16,073 bases of DNA from Bacteroidales bacterium. Its GTDB lineage: Bacteria; Bacteroidota; Bacteroidia; Bacteroidales; Bacteroidaceae. The notes beneath the pieces are model-generated. The model was not told the origin of the DNA, searched no databases, and saw nothing but the letters and a program-made list of their open reading frames with translations. Each line of letters starts with the position of its first letter. Positions within the stretch are counted from its first letter, which is position 1. Below are positions 1 through 7,186 of this stretch, in pieces. The stretch spans positions 1-16,073 of the forward strand of contig SFKY01000058.1 of assembly GCA_004554665.1 (NCBI GenBank). The letters are read 5' to 3'. Position numbers and translations under genes: made by a program.

Positions 1-130
1 TCTCTCTCCGTGGCCTGTTTCTTTAGAACTCGCAGGGCTTCGCGTGTAATTCATTGATAGTGAGGCGATAAGCAGCTCTAAAATGTCCCAAAAACATCCG
101 ATTTTATCGCCATCTGCCATTTTTGTCAAT

Positions 131-205
131 CGTAAACGCCATCATTAGCTTCGTAAACGCCACCTTTGGCTACCCTAAATGCCGCATTTACCTTTGGCAT
201 TCGGC
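131..205. repeat. Degenerate dispersed repeat cluster, left copy
   Basis: Three related words occur in close succession: CGTAAACGCCATCATTAG at 131-148, CGTAAACGCCACCTTTGGC at 152-170, and a looser copy with TAAATGCC...ACCTTTGGC up to about 199. The middle word is identical over 19 bases to 12159-12177 at the far end of the window. This is seen directly. It suggests a dispersed, non-coding repeat family of this genome; its identity is unknown to me. Confidence 0.6.
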
Positions 206-429
206 ACCCTTGCCAAGGCCCTACATCATCCCCGCTTGTCTCTCTGTATCGTGTAAATATTTTTCTTGTATGGTATAGCATCATATTTGACTCGCGCAAA
301 CCATCCCAATTCCCCGTCTTCCTATGACAACTGATGATAGTAGATGTGTGAAGAATATAGGTCCGGCAGAGGATGCCAGATATTCACATAAAATAACCCT
401 CTTTGTGAGGATGTCCGTTTCTTTTTCGT

Positions 430-437
430 TATATTTG
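430..437 (+). promoter_or_regulatory. Candidate -7 box for the broken BRO-N gene
   Basis: TATATTTG matches the Bacteroidetes -7 consensus TAnnTTTG and lies 41 bases before the ATG at 479. A TTTG at 402-405 is 24 bases upstream, longer than the usual 19-21, so only half of the promoter is convincing. Confidence 0.4.
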
Positions 438-478
438 CATATTAAGATTAAGAATATAGAGTAAATAATAATTTCGAT

Positions 479-783
479 ATGACGAAACGAGAGATACCAA
501 AGCTGTTTGAAGACAGGAAGATTCGTACCGTATGGGACGATGAGCAGGAGAAATGGTACTTCTCTATTGTGGATGTAGTGGGAGCACTGGTAGTTTGAAG
601 AAAGAGAATCTGCGTGACAATATGACCAATGAGGAATTGGTGTTGAATATGTTGGCAGAACTCTCTACAACCAGCATCACCAAGTCCAAGAATCCCCAGA
701 CATTAGAGGACAACATGCAATGTGCTGCCGACGGAGGCGATGTGGCAAGAGTTCCCTCGCCCGTCGGGAGAGGGTTAGGGTGA
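479..783 (+). pseudogene. Remnant of BRO-N / DinD-like protein, internally deleted and frameshifted
   Basis: The ATG at 479 opens a 39-codon frame ending at 598. It carries the start of a BRO N-terminal domain (LFEDRKIRTVWDD, then EKWYFSIVDVVGAL). From about 588, in another frame, the sequence resumes with LKKENLRDNMTNEELVLNML and continues to the TGA at 781-783. In intact family members that second block lies near the C-terminus, so roughly the middle half of the protein is gone. The extreme C-terminus is also lost, because after GGDVARV the frame reads into a REP-like palindrome. Relatives are phage antirepressor-like or DNA-damage-inducible DinD-like proteins of unclear role. I see two matching pieces in different frames; the family and the deletion are inferred from remembered relatives. 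A functional product is very unlikely. Confidence 0.75.
754..774. repeat. REP-like imperfect palindrome
   Basis: A 21-base imperfect palindrome runs from CCCTC at 754 to GAGGG at 774, with only one symmetric pair mismatched around the central base. It is followed by GGGTTAGGGTGAGGG-type sequence to 786. The GC-rich palindrome with TTAGGGTGAGGG next to it resembles the dispersed REP-type elements common in many bacteria. It replaces the natural end of the BRO-N remnant. Confidence 0.55.
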
Positions 784-860
784 GGGCACTATGGTGGACT
801 CAACACATTTCTTATTCCTTAATAGTCCGTAATAAGTTAGAGTTTAATATACAAATGACA

Positions 861-887
861 GATTACAAATAAATATAATTTGTAGTC
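861..887. repeat. AT-rich inverted repeat upstream of the acyltransferase operon
   Basis: GATTACAAAT at 861-870 faces ATTTGTAGTC at 878-887 across a 7-base spacer, giving ten pairs including one G-T. It sits 70 bases before the -7 box of the downstream operon. It could be an operator or simply AT-rich intergenic sequence; nothing decides between them. Confidence 0.3.
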
Positions 888-956
888 AAGTACAGGCGCT
901 ATGTAATTTAATCGTATTTTTTAAGCGAAAATATCGTATAATTAAAAAAGATGTGT

Positions 957-964
957 TATTTTTG
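957..964 (+). promoter_or_regulatory. Candidate -7 box for the glsA-glsB-like operon
   Basis: TATTTTTG fits TAnnTTTG and lies 23 bases before the ATG at 988, giving an expected leader of about 18 bases. No clear TTTG is found 19-21 bases upstream, so support is partial. Confidence 0.5.
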
Positions 965-987
965 CAGAGAATTTATGGCTTGTAAGC

Positions 988-1815
988 ATGAGTGGAGAAA
1001 TAGAGAAGACCATAGACATAGAAAAGATTCTTGCAGGCAAGATGGGGAGTAAGGCAAAGATGGTTCCCGGTTTTGTCATATCATGGTTGAAACATATTAT
1101 ACATGAGGATGAGGTCAACAAGTATCTGTGGGAGTCTCGTCATCTTGCCGGAACCGAATGGTTGACGGAGTGTGTGCGCTATCTGGACATGACCCTTGAC
1201 GTGGTGGGAGCGGAGAATCTGCCGAAGAAGGATGACGGGAAGTTGTACACTTTTGTGTCTAACCACCCTTTGGGCGGTGCGGACGGTGTGGCCCTCGGCT
1301 CCATTATCGGTCGGCATTACGACGGCAACTTCCGCTATTTGGTCAATGATCTCTTGCTCAACTTGCCGGGTCTCAAGCCTGTAAGTATCGGTATCAACAA
1401 GACGGGACGGCAAGGCCGCAATTTCCCGGCGATGGTCGAGGCCGGTTTTCAGAGCGACAACCACATGCTGATGTTTCCCGCTGGCCTGTGCTCACGCAAG
1501 ATAGACGGACAGATACGCGACCTGCCCTGGAAGAAGACTTTTATCACGAAGAGTGTGGAGTACCAGAGGGATGTTGTGCCCATCCATTTCGGAGGCCAAA
1601 ACTCAGACAAGTTTTACCGGATCGCCAATATCTGTAAGGCGTTGAACTTGAAATTCAACATCGCCATGTTGTTTCTCGTCGATGAGATGTACAAGAATGT
1701 ACACAAGACATTTCGTGTGGCCATCGGGAAGCCCATCCCTTGGCAGACGTTCGACAAGACGAAAACAGCGATGGAATGGGCAAAATATGTACAAGATAGA
1801 GTCTACGAACTTTAG
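988..1815 (+). CDS. glsA: Lysophospholipid-type O-acyltransferase, GlsA-like
   Basis: The 275-residue protein belongs to the glycerolipid acyltransferase (PlsC-like) superfamily. Visible motifs are SNHPLGGADG (residues 91-100; His93 and Asp99 are the presumed catalytic pair, in the HPLGGxD form I recall from Bacteroidetes members) and FPAGLCSRK (163-171), in the position of the acyl-acceptor FPEG motif. There is no signal peptide, so it should act at the cytoplasmic face of the inner membrane. The gene 14 bases downstream encodes a GNAT-type N-acyltransferase. In Bacteroides this pair makes glycine lipids: the GNAT enzyme N-acylates glycine and the GlsA-type enzyme adds a second acyl chain to its hydroxyl. 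That role is inferred from family and adjacency. An ordinary acylglycerophosphate acyltransferase is the alternative. An ATG at 975 is out of frame, so 988 is the likely start. Confidence 0.8.
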   Translation: MSGEIEKTIDIEKILAGKMGSKAKMVPGFVISWLKHIIHEDEVNKYLWESRHLAGTEWLTECVRYLDMTLDVVGAENLPKKDDGKLYTFVSNHPLGGADGVALGSIIGRHYDGNFRYLVNDLLLNLPGLKPVSIGINKTGRQGRNFPAMVEAGFQSDNHMLMFPAGLCSRKIDGQIRDLPWKKTFITKSVEYQRDVVPIHFGGQNSDKFYRIANICKALNLKFNIAMLFLVDEMYKNVHKTFRVAIGKPIPWQTFDKTKTAMEWAKYVQDRVYEL

Positions 1816-1829
1816 TATCCTATAAATAA

Positions 1830-2819
1830 ATGGAAGAAGAGATTATCCAGCCCGTCAGTAGGGAATTGCTGAAACAGGAACTGACCCCGGAACGCCAGTT
1901 GCGCATGACCAACAAGAGCCACAATGAGATCTATGTGGTCACGGCACACAATGCTCCCCATGTGATGATGGAAATTGGACGCCTGCGCGAGGAGGCTTTC
2001 CGCACGGCAGGAGGCGGTACGGGAAAGTCGATGGACATCGACGAGTTCGACACAATGGAAAACGGCTGCAAGCAGTTGGTGGTTTGGAATCCTGAGGCTG
2101 AGGAGATTATCGGAGGGTACCGTTATCTCTTCGGTCGTGACTGGAAAATAGACGATAAGGGCCAGCCTGTATTGGCCACGAGCCACATGTTTCATTTCTC
2201 GGAGAAGTTCATGCGCGAGTACGCACCTTACACGGTGGAGCTGGGTCGGTCGTTTGTCTCCCTCGAATACCAGAGTGTACGCAAGAATACGAAGAGTATC
2301 TTCGCCCTGGATAATCTTTGGGACGGACTGGGAGCGCTGACGGTGCTCAATCCCAATGTAAAATACTTCTTTGGAAAGATGACCATGTATCCCTCGTACA
2401 TCCGTCGGGGACGTGACATGATTCTGTATTTTCTCAAAAAACACTTTGATGACAAGGAGAATCTGATTGTTCCGCTCAAACCGTTGGTCATTGAGACGCC
2501 CGAGGAGGAACTGGCCAAGATCTTCAATGTAGATGATTTCAAGGGCGACTACCGCATCCTCAACCACGAGATTCGCGAATTGGGTTACAATATCCCGCCC
2601 TTGGTCAACGCCTATATGAGTCTGAGTCCTACCATGAAGCTTTTTGGCACGGCCATCAATTATGGCTTCGGGGATGTGGAGGAGACTGGCATACTTATTG
2701 CTGTGGATGAGATTCTCGAAGAGAAGCGGGTGCGACACATCGACAGTTTCATCAAGGAGCATCCAGAGGCCATGCAGATTACAAGCGGAGCTAATAAGGT
2801 GATTTACAAGGACATGTAG
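1830..2819 (+). CDS. glsB: GNAT-family N-acyltransferase (hemolysin/OlsB-type), GlsB-like
   Basis: The 329-residue protein resembles the GNAT 'hemolysin' N-acyltransferases (Acetyltransf_5 type, related to OlsB and acyl-homoserine-lactone synthases). Supporting blocks are LREEAFRTAGGGTG with following DIDEFD (about residues 52-74), KQLVVWNPEAEEIIGGYRYL, and the central ELGRSFVSLEYQ segment. In Bacteroides thetaiotaomicron the GlsB-type enzyme joins a 3-hydroxy fatty acid from acyl carrier protein to glycine, and the product is then O-acylated by GlsA. The partner here lies immediately upstream on the same strand, 14 bases away, so the two are probably co-transcribed. The amino acid used cannot be told from sequence; ornithine or serinolipid-type products are possible. 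The stop codon is one base from that of the convergent receptor gene. Confidence 0.78.
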   Translation: MEEEIIQPVSRELLKQELTPERQLRMTNKSHNEIYVVTAHNAPHVMMEIGRLREEAFRTAGGGTGKSMDIDEFDTMENGCKQLVVWNPEAEEIIGGYRYLFGRDWKIDDKGQPVLATSHMFHFSEKFMREYAPYTVELGRSFVSLEYQSVRKNTKSIFALDNLWDGLGALTVLNPNVKYFFGKMTMYPSYIRRGRDMILYFLKKHFDDKENLIVPLKPLVIETPEEELAKIFNVDDFKGDYRILNHEIRELGYNIPPLVNAYMSLSPTMKLFGTAINYGFGDVEETGILIAVDEILEEKRVRHIDSFIKEHPEAMQITSGANKVIYKDM

Positions 2820-2820
2820 G

Positions 2821-4872
2821 CTATGGGATGGCTGACAAGATGCCGTTGTCAGTATTCCCTTTCCGCTTCTGGCGCTGTATAGGCTCATACTTTCTGCCTT
2901 TGGTGAGGCGCCAAGTAAAGTTGATAGCAATCATATTGCCCCTATCGCAGCTGGTTTGCGATAGGGTTTTGTGTACCATTTCGTTAAGGACCTTACTTTT
3001 ATAGGAGTTGACAGTGCCGTCTAACGGGTGTTGCCAAAATACGGCTATGCGGCATGCCCCCAACTGGTAGGATGCGGTGAGGTAGGTGGCATAGCTCTGA
3101 TGTCCCTCATGTTCGCCCTCTGTCCAGTGCCATCCGTTGTCGGCATAGGCGGAGAGTGTCCACCTGCCCAGATAGGCGTCGATGCTGGCTACTCCGTTGC
3201 CTGCCGTGTAATGGTGGCGATAGGTGTCACCATAATTATAGAAGCGGTACAGGCTGGCAGACACTGAGGCCGACAACCGGTCGGGCAAAAGCTCGTGTCT
3301 GTAATAGCCCGAGATGTAGTACATGTGGCATCCTGGCTGGTTGCGCTGGGTATAGACAAATGTTCCGTCTGCTGTGCGCTCGTACGTTTCCATGTTGCAA
3401 TGAGGATTGCGACGGTAGTAGCCTTCCAAGTAGGTGCTGTATCTGGCTGCATCATGGCTGATGCGCATGGTGTGTTCGTAGCGACGGTTGGGCTTTAGCG
3501 ATGGATTGCCGCGTTTCCACTCCATGCTGTTCATGCGGAATTCGGTATCGCTGATCAACGCAATAGAAGATACATGACTGCTGGTCTCGAAACTGTATTT
3601 CAGTTGGGTTCCTCGGCCTATCTGATAGGTTGTTGTCAGTTTGGGTCGCCACAACCAGTAGTTCCAGTGATGGTTATCCTGCCGATAGGTAAGGTACGTG
3701 ACTCCCATGCCGGTCACGTATCCGAAGCGGCCGATTTTGCCCTTGATTTGGGAGAAAGCGTATGTTTCTTGTCGATGAAACCGCGTGTTTGCAGATACGT
3801 CGCCACTATAAAGGTTGTCGGTATATGCGGCACTGTAGTTGAGGCCGGAGGTCCATGCCAGATGTTGCATCTGGTTCTCGTAAATACCCTCTCCTGCGAG
3901 GCTATAGGTCTTTCCTGCCACGGCGTACTCATACGGGCCACCCTCGTCCATGCGCTGGGACGTGGAGGTGTGGATAGAGGATAGGTTGGCGTTGGCAGTG
4001 AGAGACTGCCTGTCCCACTTAAGGGAGTAATATAGGTCGAGTTCCGGCGATAACGAATGGCTTGCTGATGCTTTGTAGGCGTAATATTTGCCGGTTTCAT
4101 CGATGATTTCCTGCTGTTGGAATGTGCCGGGATTCTGTTGATGGAGCAGTGACAAACCAATCTGCAAAGCCGACCGTTCCGGGCAGGTAAGACTATAGGT
4201 GAGTTGTGCATTGTTAGAAAAACTGCGGGTACGAGAATCGAGATCTGTGCGCGACAGGTTGCGCATTGTGCCGTCGGCCATTGCATATTGTGCCTGCTCT
4301 TGACTGCGGTCTTTCTTGAAGTCTTGGTAACCGAAATTGTAACTCAGGTTCCACTCGCTGCGCAGATGGTTGTAGGTGGCAAATACGTTGTTGTTGCCAT
4401 TGTACGTAGTGAGGGAATTGGTGAGATGGGTTCCGAGGGAATATCCCTGCTGGTTTTGGTGGGTGTAGATACAGATTACGTGACTGATTCCTTGTCCGTA
4501 TCTCACGCCGGGAGCATCGATGAAATCGATACTTTTGATGGTTTTAGGGTCGATGCGGAGCATTTCATTCCGGCTTACTATGATGTCATTGATTCTAATT
4601 TGTACATTGCCTTCGGGAGAGGCTGTCTGGATGCTGTTGAGTGTCTCGTCCACGCGGATGCCGGGTAATTGCAGCATCTTTATCAGACTGTAAGACGAGG
4701 CAGCATGCGCCAGTTGCTGTGATGAAGGGATGATGTGCATGCCATCGGGGCGTGCGGTGGTGCGTGCGGCGGTAATGGAAACTTCCGGCAGGTCGGCTTC
4801 TTTGGTTTCTTGTGCTGCTAAGCAGAAGGAACAGATGGCAGCGATAACTACTAAGGTGAATCTTTTGTTCAT
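2821..4872 (-). CDS. Outer-membrane beta-barrel, TonB-dependent-receptor-like protein
   Basis: The protein is 683 residues from the Met at 4872. It begins with a signal peptide (MNKRFTLVVIAAICSFCLA, cleavage near residue 20). A plug-like region follows (about 25-135, with LPEVSITAARTT, LPGIRVDE, and the VQIRINDIIVSRNEML to IDFIDAPGVRYGQG stretch). The rest is a long barrel of alternating, aromatic-rich strands, close to the OMP_b-brl_3 class. There is no N-terminal carboxypeptidase-like domain and no clear TonB box, so transport through TonB is not certain. The reading frame is open back to 4965, but the promoter at 4897-4927 lies inside that extension, which supports 4872 (or MYAMNK at 4881) as start. 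The last strand (IAINFTWRLTKG) is followed by a basic tail of about 20 residues. The gene lies downstream of a membrane-bound winged-helix regulator that may control it. The ligand is unknown. Confidence 0.8.
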   Translation of the reverse strand: MNKRFTLVVIAAICSFCLAAQETKEADLPEVSITAARTTARPDGMHIIPSSQQLAHAASSYSLIKMLQLPGIRVDETLNSIQTASPEGNVQIRINDIIVSRNEMLRIDPKTIKSIDFIDAPGVRYGQGISHVICIYTHQNQQGYSLGTHLTNSLTTYNGNNNVFATYNHLRSEWNLSYNFGYQDFKKDRSQEQAQYAMADGTMRNLSRTDLDSRTRSFSNNAQLTYSLTCPERSALQIGLSLLHQQNPGTFQQQEIIDETGKYYAYKASASHSLSPELDLYYSLKWDRQSLTANANLSSIHTSTSQRMDEGGPYEYAVAGKTYSLAGEGIYENQMQHLAWTSGLNYSAAYTDNLYSGDVSANTRFHRQETYAFSQIKGKIGRFGYVTGMGVTYLTYRQDNHHWNYWLWRPKLTTTYQIGRGTQLKYSFETSSHVSSIALISDTEFRMNSMEWKRGNPSLKPNRRYEHTMRISHDAARYSTYLEGYYRRNPHCNMETYERTADGTFVYTQRNQPGCHMYYISGYYRHELLPDRLSASVSASLYRFYNYGDTYRHHYTAGNGVASIDAYLGRWTLSAYADNGWHWTEGEHEGHQSYATYLTASYQLGACRIAVFWQHPLDGTVNSYKSKVLNEMVHKTLSQTSCDRGNMIAINFTWRLTKGRKYEPIQRQKRKGNTDNGILSAIP
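2832..2852. terminator. Weak candidate hairpin after the glsB-like gene
   Basis: CTGACAA (2832-2838) pairs perfectly with TTGTCAG (2846-2852) across a 7-base loop, followed by a pyrimidine-rich stretch but no proper T-run. It lies 13 bases past the glsB-like stop and inside the end of the convergent receptor gene. The short stem makes a terminator role doubtful. Confidence 0.2.
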
Positions 4873-4896
4873 TGCATACATAAGTTTGTGATGCTG

Positions 4897-4927
4897 CAAA
4901 GATAAAAAAGGGGGTGAGAGAAACAAT
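4897..4927 (-). promoter_or_regulatory. Bacteroidetes-type promoter of the receptor gene
   Basis: On the minus strand, ATTG (4927-4924), exactly 19 bases of spacer, then TATCTTTG (4904-4897) fit the Bacteroidetes consensus TTTG-N19-TAnnTTTG well. Transcription should start near 4890, placing the receptor start codon 4872 about 18 bases inside the transcript. Confidence 0.8.
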
Positions 4928-4962
4928 AAGGGAAATGCTGACAAGTGTCTGACATTTCCCTT
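4928..4962. promoter_or_regulatory. Palindromic dyad next to the receptor promoter: operator or terminator
   Basis: AAGGGAAATG (4928-4937) is the perfect inverse of CATTTCCCTT (4953-4962). Inside lies a second, nearly centred short palindrome, GACAAGTGTC at 4940-4949. The dyad touches the -33 element of the receptor promoter and lies just past the stop codon of the winged-helix regulator gene. Read on the minus strand, it is followed by ATTGTTTC, so it could end the dgt-regulator transcript. The two-layer symmetry beside -33 equally fits an operator. Both roles may hold; sequence alone does not decide. Confidence 0.5.
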
Positions 4963-4983
4963 CATCCTTAAAAATACGCCATT

Positions 4984-5733
4984 TTATCGGTCTTCCGTCA
5001 ACGTGTACGACCTGCCTCTGTCTACCATGATGCGCAGGCGGAAGCGGTCTTCGACAGCAATTTTTAGCCGTCGTATCAGGGTATAGAGTGTCTCGCTGGC
5101 ATCTTCTTTCTTTGGCCAAAGTGTATCGCAAATGACTTGTTGCGACAGCGTATGCGTCTCGTTGTCCATAAACATGCGCATGAGCTGATCCTGCATGGGA
5201 GTGAGGTGGATGGCTTGGCCTTGATGGTCGTAAAACCGGCCGTCAGTGGCACTATAGACCAGCCGTCCTATCCTTATGAGTTGACCCGATGGCATTGGGT
5301 GCTTTTTCCTGATAAACCAATACGATCCGATAGCCCATGCGAGGGAAAACAAAAGCAAACCGAGCGACGGCCGTTGGTCTGAAATGGCCAGTAGGGTAGC
5401 GGCAGAACAGTTGGCGTATGCCTTGAACGTGACGCTCTTGCCATTGTACAGACATGTCAGGCTGCGGCTGCTCAAACTCTCCCGGCGGTCATTGTGTAGG
5501 TCGTATGAGATGGAAGCCTTGTCTCTCAGTTGGGGTAAGGCCAGATGGCTGCGGTAGGTTCGGATGGTGTCGGGCGTAATCCATGCCTCGTACTTGGTGG
5601 CCAGCGTGCGCTGGAGTGCCTGAAAAAGATCGGCACGCACTTTTTCCTGTGCCAAGCAATAGCCGTGTATTCCTGTCAGAAACGATGACAGGAAGATGAT
5701 GGCAAAAACTACGATGGCAGTCCGTGGCTTCAT
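4984..5733 (-). CDS. Membrane-anchored winged-helix transcriptional regulator
   Basis: The protein is 249 residues. A hydrophobic segment (about 4-20) and a second one (123-141, LGLLLFSLAWAIGSYWFI followed by RKK) flank a polar region of about 100 residues, predicted to lie in the periplasm by the positive-inside rule. The C-terminal 155-249 looks like an OmpR/PhoB-type winged helix: LTPMQDQLMRMF, CDTLWPKKE, the helix TLYTLIRRLKIAVED, and the wing RLRIMVDRGRSYTL. No receiver or kinase domain is present, so this looks like a one-component membrane sensor, comparable in idea to ToxR but with the DNA-binding domain at the C-terminus. Start ATG 5733 has an AAGGAAG ribosome site and lies 8 bases after the dgt stop. 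The same frame extends upstream as an antisense shadow of dgt. The next gene on this strand, an outer-membrane receptor with a palindrome at its promoter, is the obvious target; this is inference. Confidence 0.75.
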   Translation of the reverse strand: MKPRTAIVVFAIIFLSSFLTGIHGYCLAQEKVRADLFQALQRTLATKYEAWITPDTIRTYRSHLALPQLRDKASISYDLHNDRRESLSSRSLTCLYNGKSVTFKAYANCSAATLLAISDQRPSLGLLLFSLAWAIGSYWFIRKKHPMPSGQLIRIGRLVYSATDGRFYDHQGQAIHLTPMQDQLMRMFMDNETHTLSQQVICDTLWPKKEDASETLYTLIRRLKIAVEDRFRLRIMVDRGRSYTLTEDR

Positions 5734-5741
5734 AAGCTTCC

Positions 5742-7079
5742 TTAGATGATGGGCAGTGAGATGCCGTTTATTTTTTGATAGATGTCGAGCGCATAGATGT
5801 CTGTCATACCACTGATATAGTCGATGACGGCCATGATACGGGTCTCTAAGTCGTCGCTGTAAATGTCGTATTGAGAACTGAATCGGTGGATGAGTTGCTT
5901 CGAATGGTATTTCTCTGGATGCACTGCAGCCCCGATGAGGTCGTGCATGAGTGTCTCCATGATGTGGTAACCCGACAGTTCTACATCGAGTACAGGCTTG
6001 CTCTGATAGATTTTGGCTTTTGAGACTTTGGTACAACGCTTGTAGGCATCGCGGGGGACGGGAGAGATGGCTCCGATGAGGCTCCCCTCAAAGGTGCCGG
6101 CCAGAATAGCGGCCTCGTTGTCGACAAAAGCCTGCACACATTCGTGCTCCAGACATCCCACTGCACAGGCCCGCATATACACCACTTTCTCGTTTTCATC
6201 GGTCACGCCCTCTTCGATAACCCGTTGGCGGATGCGCGACTGTCTTTCTTCGTCAAAGAAACCCAGCAAAAGGCTCTCTGTCTCTTCATAAGTGAGCAGT
6301 TTGAGCTTGTGTGCATCCTCGATATCCATGATTTCGTAGCAGATGTCGTCGGCAGCTTCCATGAGATAAACCAGCGGATGGCGTGCAAAACGCAGGGGTT
6401 GGTTGGGCTCGGACAAGCAAATAATGCCCAATTCATCGGCAATTTCTCGGTAGGTGTCCTCTTCGGAAGAGAAGAAACCAAACTTGCCGTGTGTGCCGGC
6501 TACCGATGAGGCAAAGGGATACTTGACGATGCTGGCCAAAGTGGCGTAGGTCATGACAAATCCACCCTCGCGCCGGCCGTGGAAACGGTGGGTGAGGAGG
6601 CGGAAGGCATTGGCGTTGCCCTCGAAGTGGGTAATGTCGTCCCAGAAGCGTGTGCTGAGCATAGGTTTGAGCGCCATGCCTTCGCCCTCGGTAAAGAATG
6701 CCTGGATAGCCTTCTCCCCGCTGTGCCCAAAAGGCGGGTTGCCCAAATCGTGTGCCAGACCGGCAGCCTGCACGATGGTGCCAATCTCTTCAAATAGCGT
6801 CCCTTGCAGTTCGGGATGACGCTGGACCAGTCGGTGTGCCACGTCGTCGCCGAGCGATTTGCCTAATGACGAGACTTCCAACGAGTGTGTCAATCGGTTG
6901 TGGACGAAGATGCTGCCCGGCAGTGGGAACACCTGCGTCTTGTTCTGGAGCCGCCTGAAGGGAGCCGAATAGATGAGACGGTCACAGTCGCGCTTAAATT
7001 CCGAGCGGTCATCATGCCGGTCGGCGTGTCTGTTTTCCTGCCCCAAGCGCTTGTTGGATATCAATTGTAGCCAATTCAT
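5742..7079 (-). CDS. dgt: Deoxyguanosinetriphosphate triphosphohydrolase (dGTPase)
   Basis: The 445-residue protein is an HD-domain dNTP triphosphohydrolase, which hydrolyses dGTP (or dNTPs generally) to the nucleoside and tripolyphosphate in the cytoplasm. The family signature is clear: RRLQNKTQVFPLPG (42-55), HNRLTHSLEVS (60-70, metal-binding His65), and AAGLAHDLGNPPFGHSGE (105-122, HD pair 110-111), then a later conserved block MEAADDICYEIMDIEDAHK. The length and the N-terminus (MNWLQLISNKR) match the family as I know it, so the start is secure. A winged-helix regulator follows 8 bases downstream. Upstream, divergently, lies dut, another nucleotide-pool hydrolase. The -7 box ends only 6 bases before the start codon, suggesting a very short leader or leaderless mRNA. 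Confidence 0.93.
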   Translation of the reverse strand: MNWLQLISNKRLGQENRHADRHDDRSEFKRDCDRLIYSAPFRRLQNKTQVFPLPGSIFVHNRLTHSLEVSSLGKSLGDDVAHRLVQRHPELQGTLFEEIGTIVQAAGLAHDLGNPPFGHSGEKAIQAFFTEGEGMALKPMLSTRFWDDITHFEGNANAFRLLTHRFHGRREGGFVMTYATLASIVKYPFASSVAGTHGKFGFFSSEEDTYREIADELGIICLSEPNQPLRFARHPLVYLMEAADDICYEIMDIEDAHKLKLLTYEETESLLLGFFDEERQSRIRQRVIEEGVTDENEKVVYMRACAVGCLEHECVQAFVDNEAAILAGTFEGSLIGAISPVPRDAYKRCTKVSKAKIYQSKPVLDVELSGYHIMETLMHDLIGAAVHPEKYHSKQLIHRFSSQYDIYSDDLETRIMAVIDYISGMTDIYALDIYQKINGISLPII

Positions 7080-7084
7080 ATCCG

Positions 7085-7092
7085 CAAAAGTA
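7085..7092 (-). promoter_or_regulatory. Candidate -7 box of dgt
   Basis: On the minus strand the sequence is TACTTTTG, a match to TAnnTTTG, ending 6 bases before the ATG of dgt. No convincing -33 element is found at the usual distance. If used, transcription would start at or within a few bases of the start codon. Confidence 0.5.
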
Positions 7093-7157
7093 GTGTAAAA
7101 TTGTGTAATTTCTTACGAATTGTGACGAAAAAATTCATCTATGTGAACGGAATTAAT

Positions 7158-7165
7158 TATTTTTG
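7158..7165 (+). promoter_or_regulatory. Candidate -7 box of the dut operon
   Basis: TATTTTTG matches TAnnTTTG and lies 21 bases before the dut ATG, predicting a leader of about 17 bases. No clear TTTG is seen at the expected upstream distance. This is the only promoter I can see for the four overlapping genes up to 11862. Confidence 0.5.
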
Positions 7166-7186
7166 CACTTTCAATCAACGTTGAAT

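Larger units (their letters stand above)
1..478. other. Gene-poor region with degenerate repeats
   Basis: No convincing full gene is visible. A 24-codon minus-strand reading frame (97 to 23) is too short to call. Positions 131-205 hold related repeat words described separately. Positions 216-429 show no coding signal or strong structure that I can support, apart from a weak CCTC/GAGG hairpin near 399-410. A TAnnTTTG box at 430-437 probably served the broken gene at 479. Confidence 0.5.

Noticed and set aside
23..97. 24-codon minus-strand frame ending in HAKPCEF
   Set aside because: It is too short, and with an upstream stop close by it has no support as a gene. It could be a fragment of a repeated sequence.
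131..205. CRISPR array
   Set aside because: The repeated words are degenerate, unevenly spaced and lack spacers, and there are no cas genes nearby.
1812..2930. Long minus-strand reading frame of 372 codons opposite the glsB-like gene
   Set aside because: It is an antisense shadow with no recognisable family, whereas the plus strand carries clear GNAT motifs.
2821..4965. Receptor start at 4965
   Set aside because: The strong promoter at 4897-4927 lies inside this extension, and a clean signal peptide starts at 4872.
4984..6036. A 350-residue version of the winged-helix regulator
   Set aside because: The first 101 residues are an antisense-frame shadow of dgt. The Met at 5733 has a ribosome site and starts a proper membrane segment.
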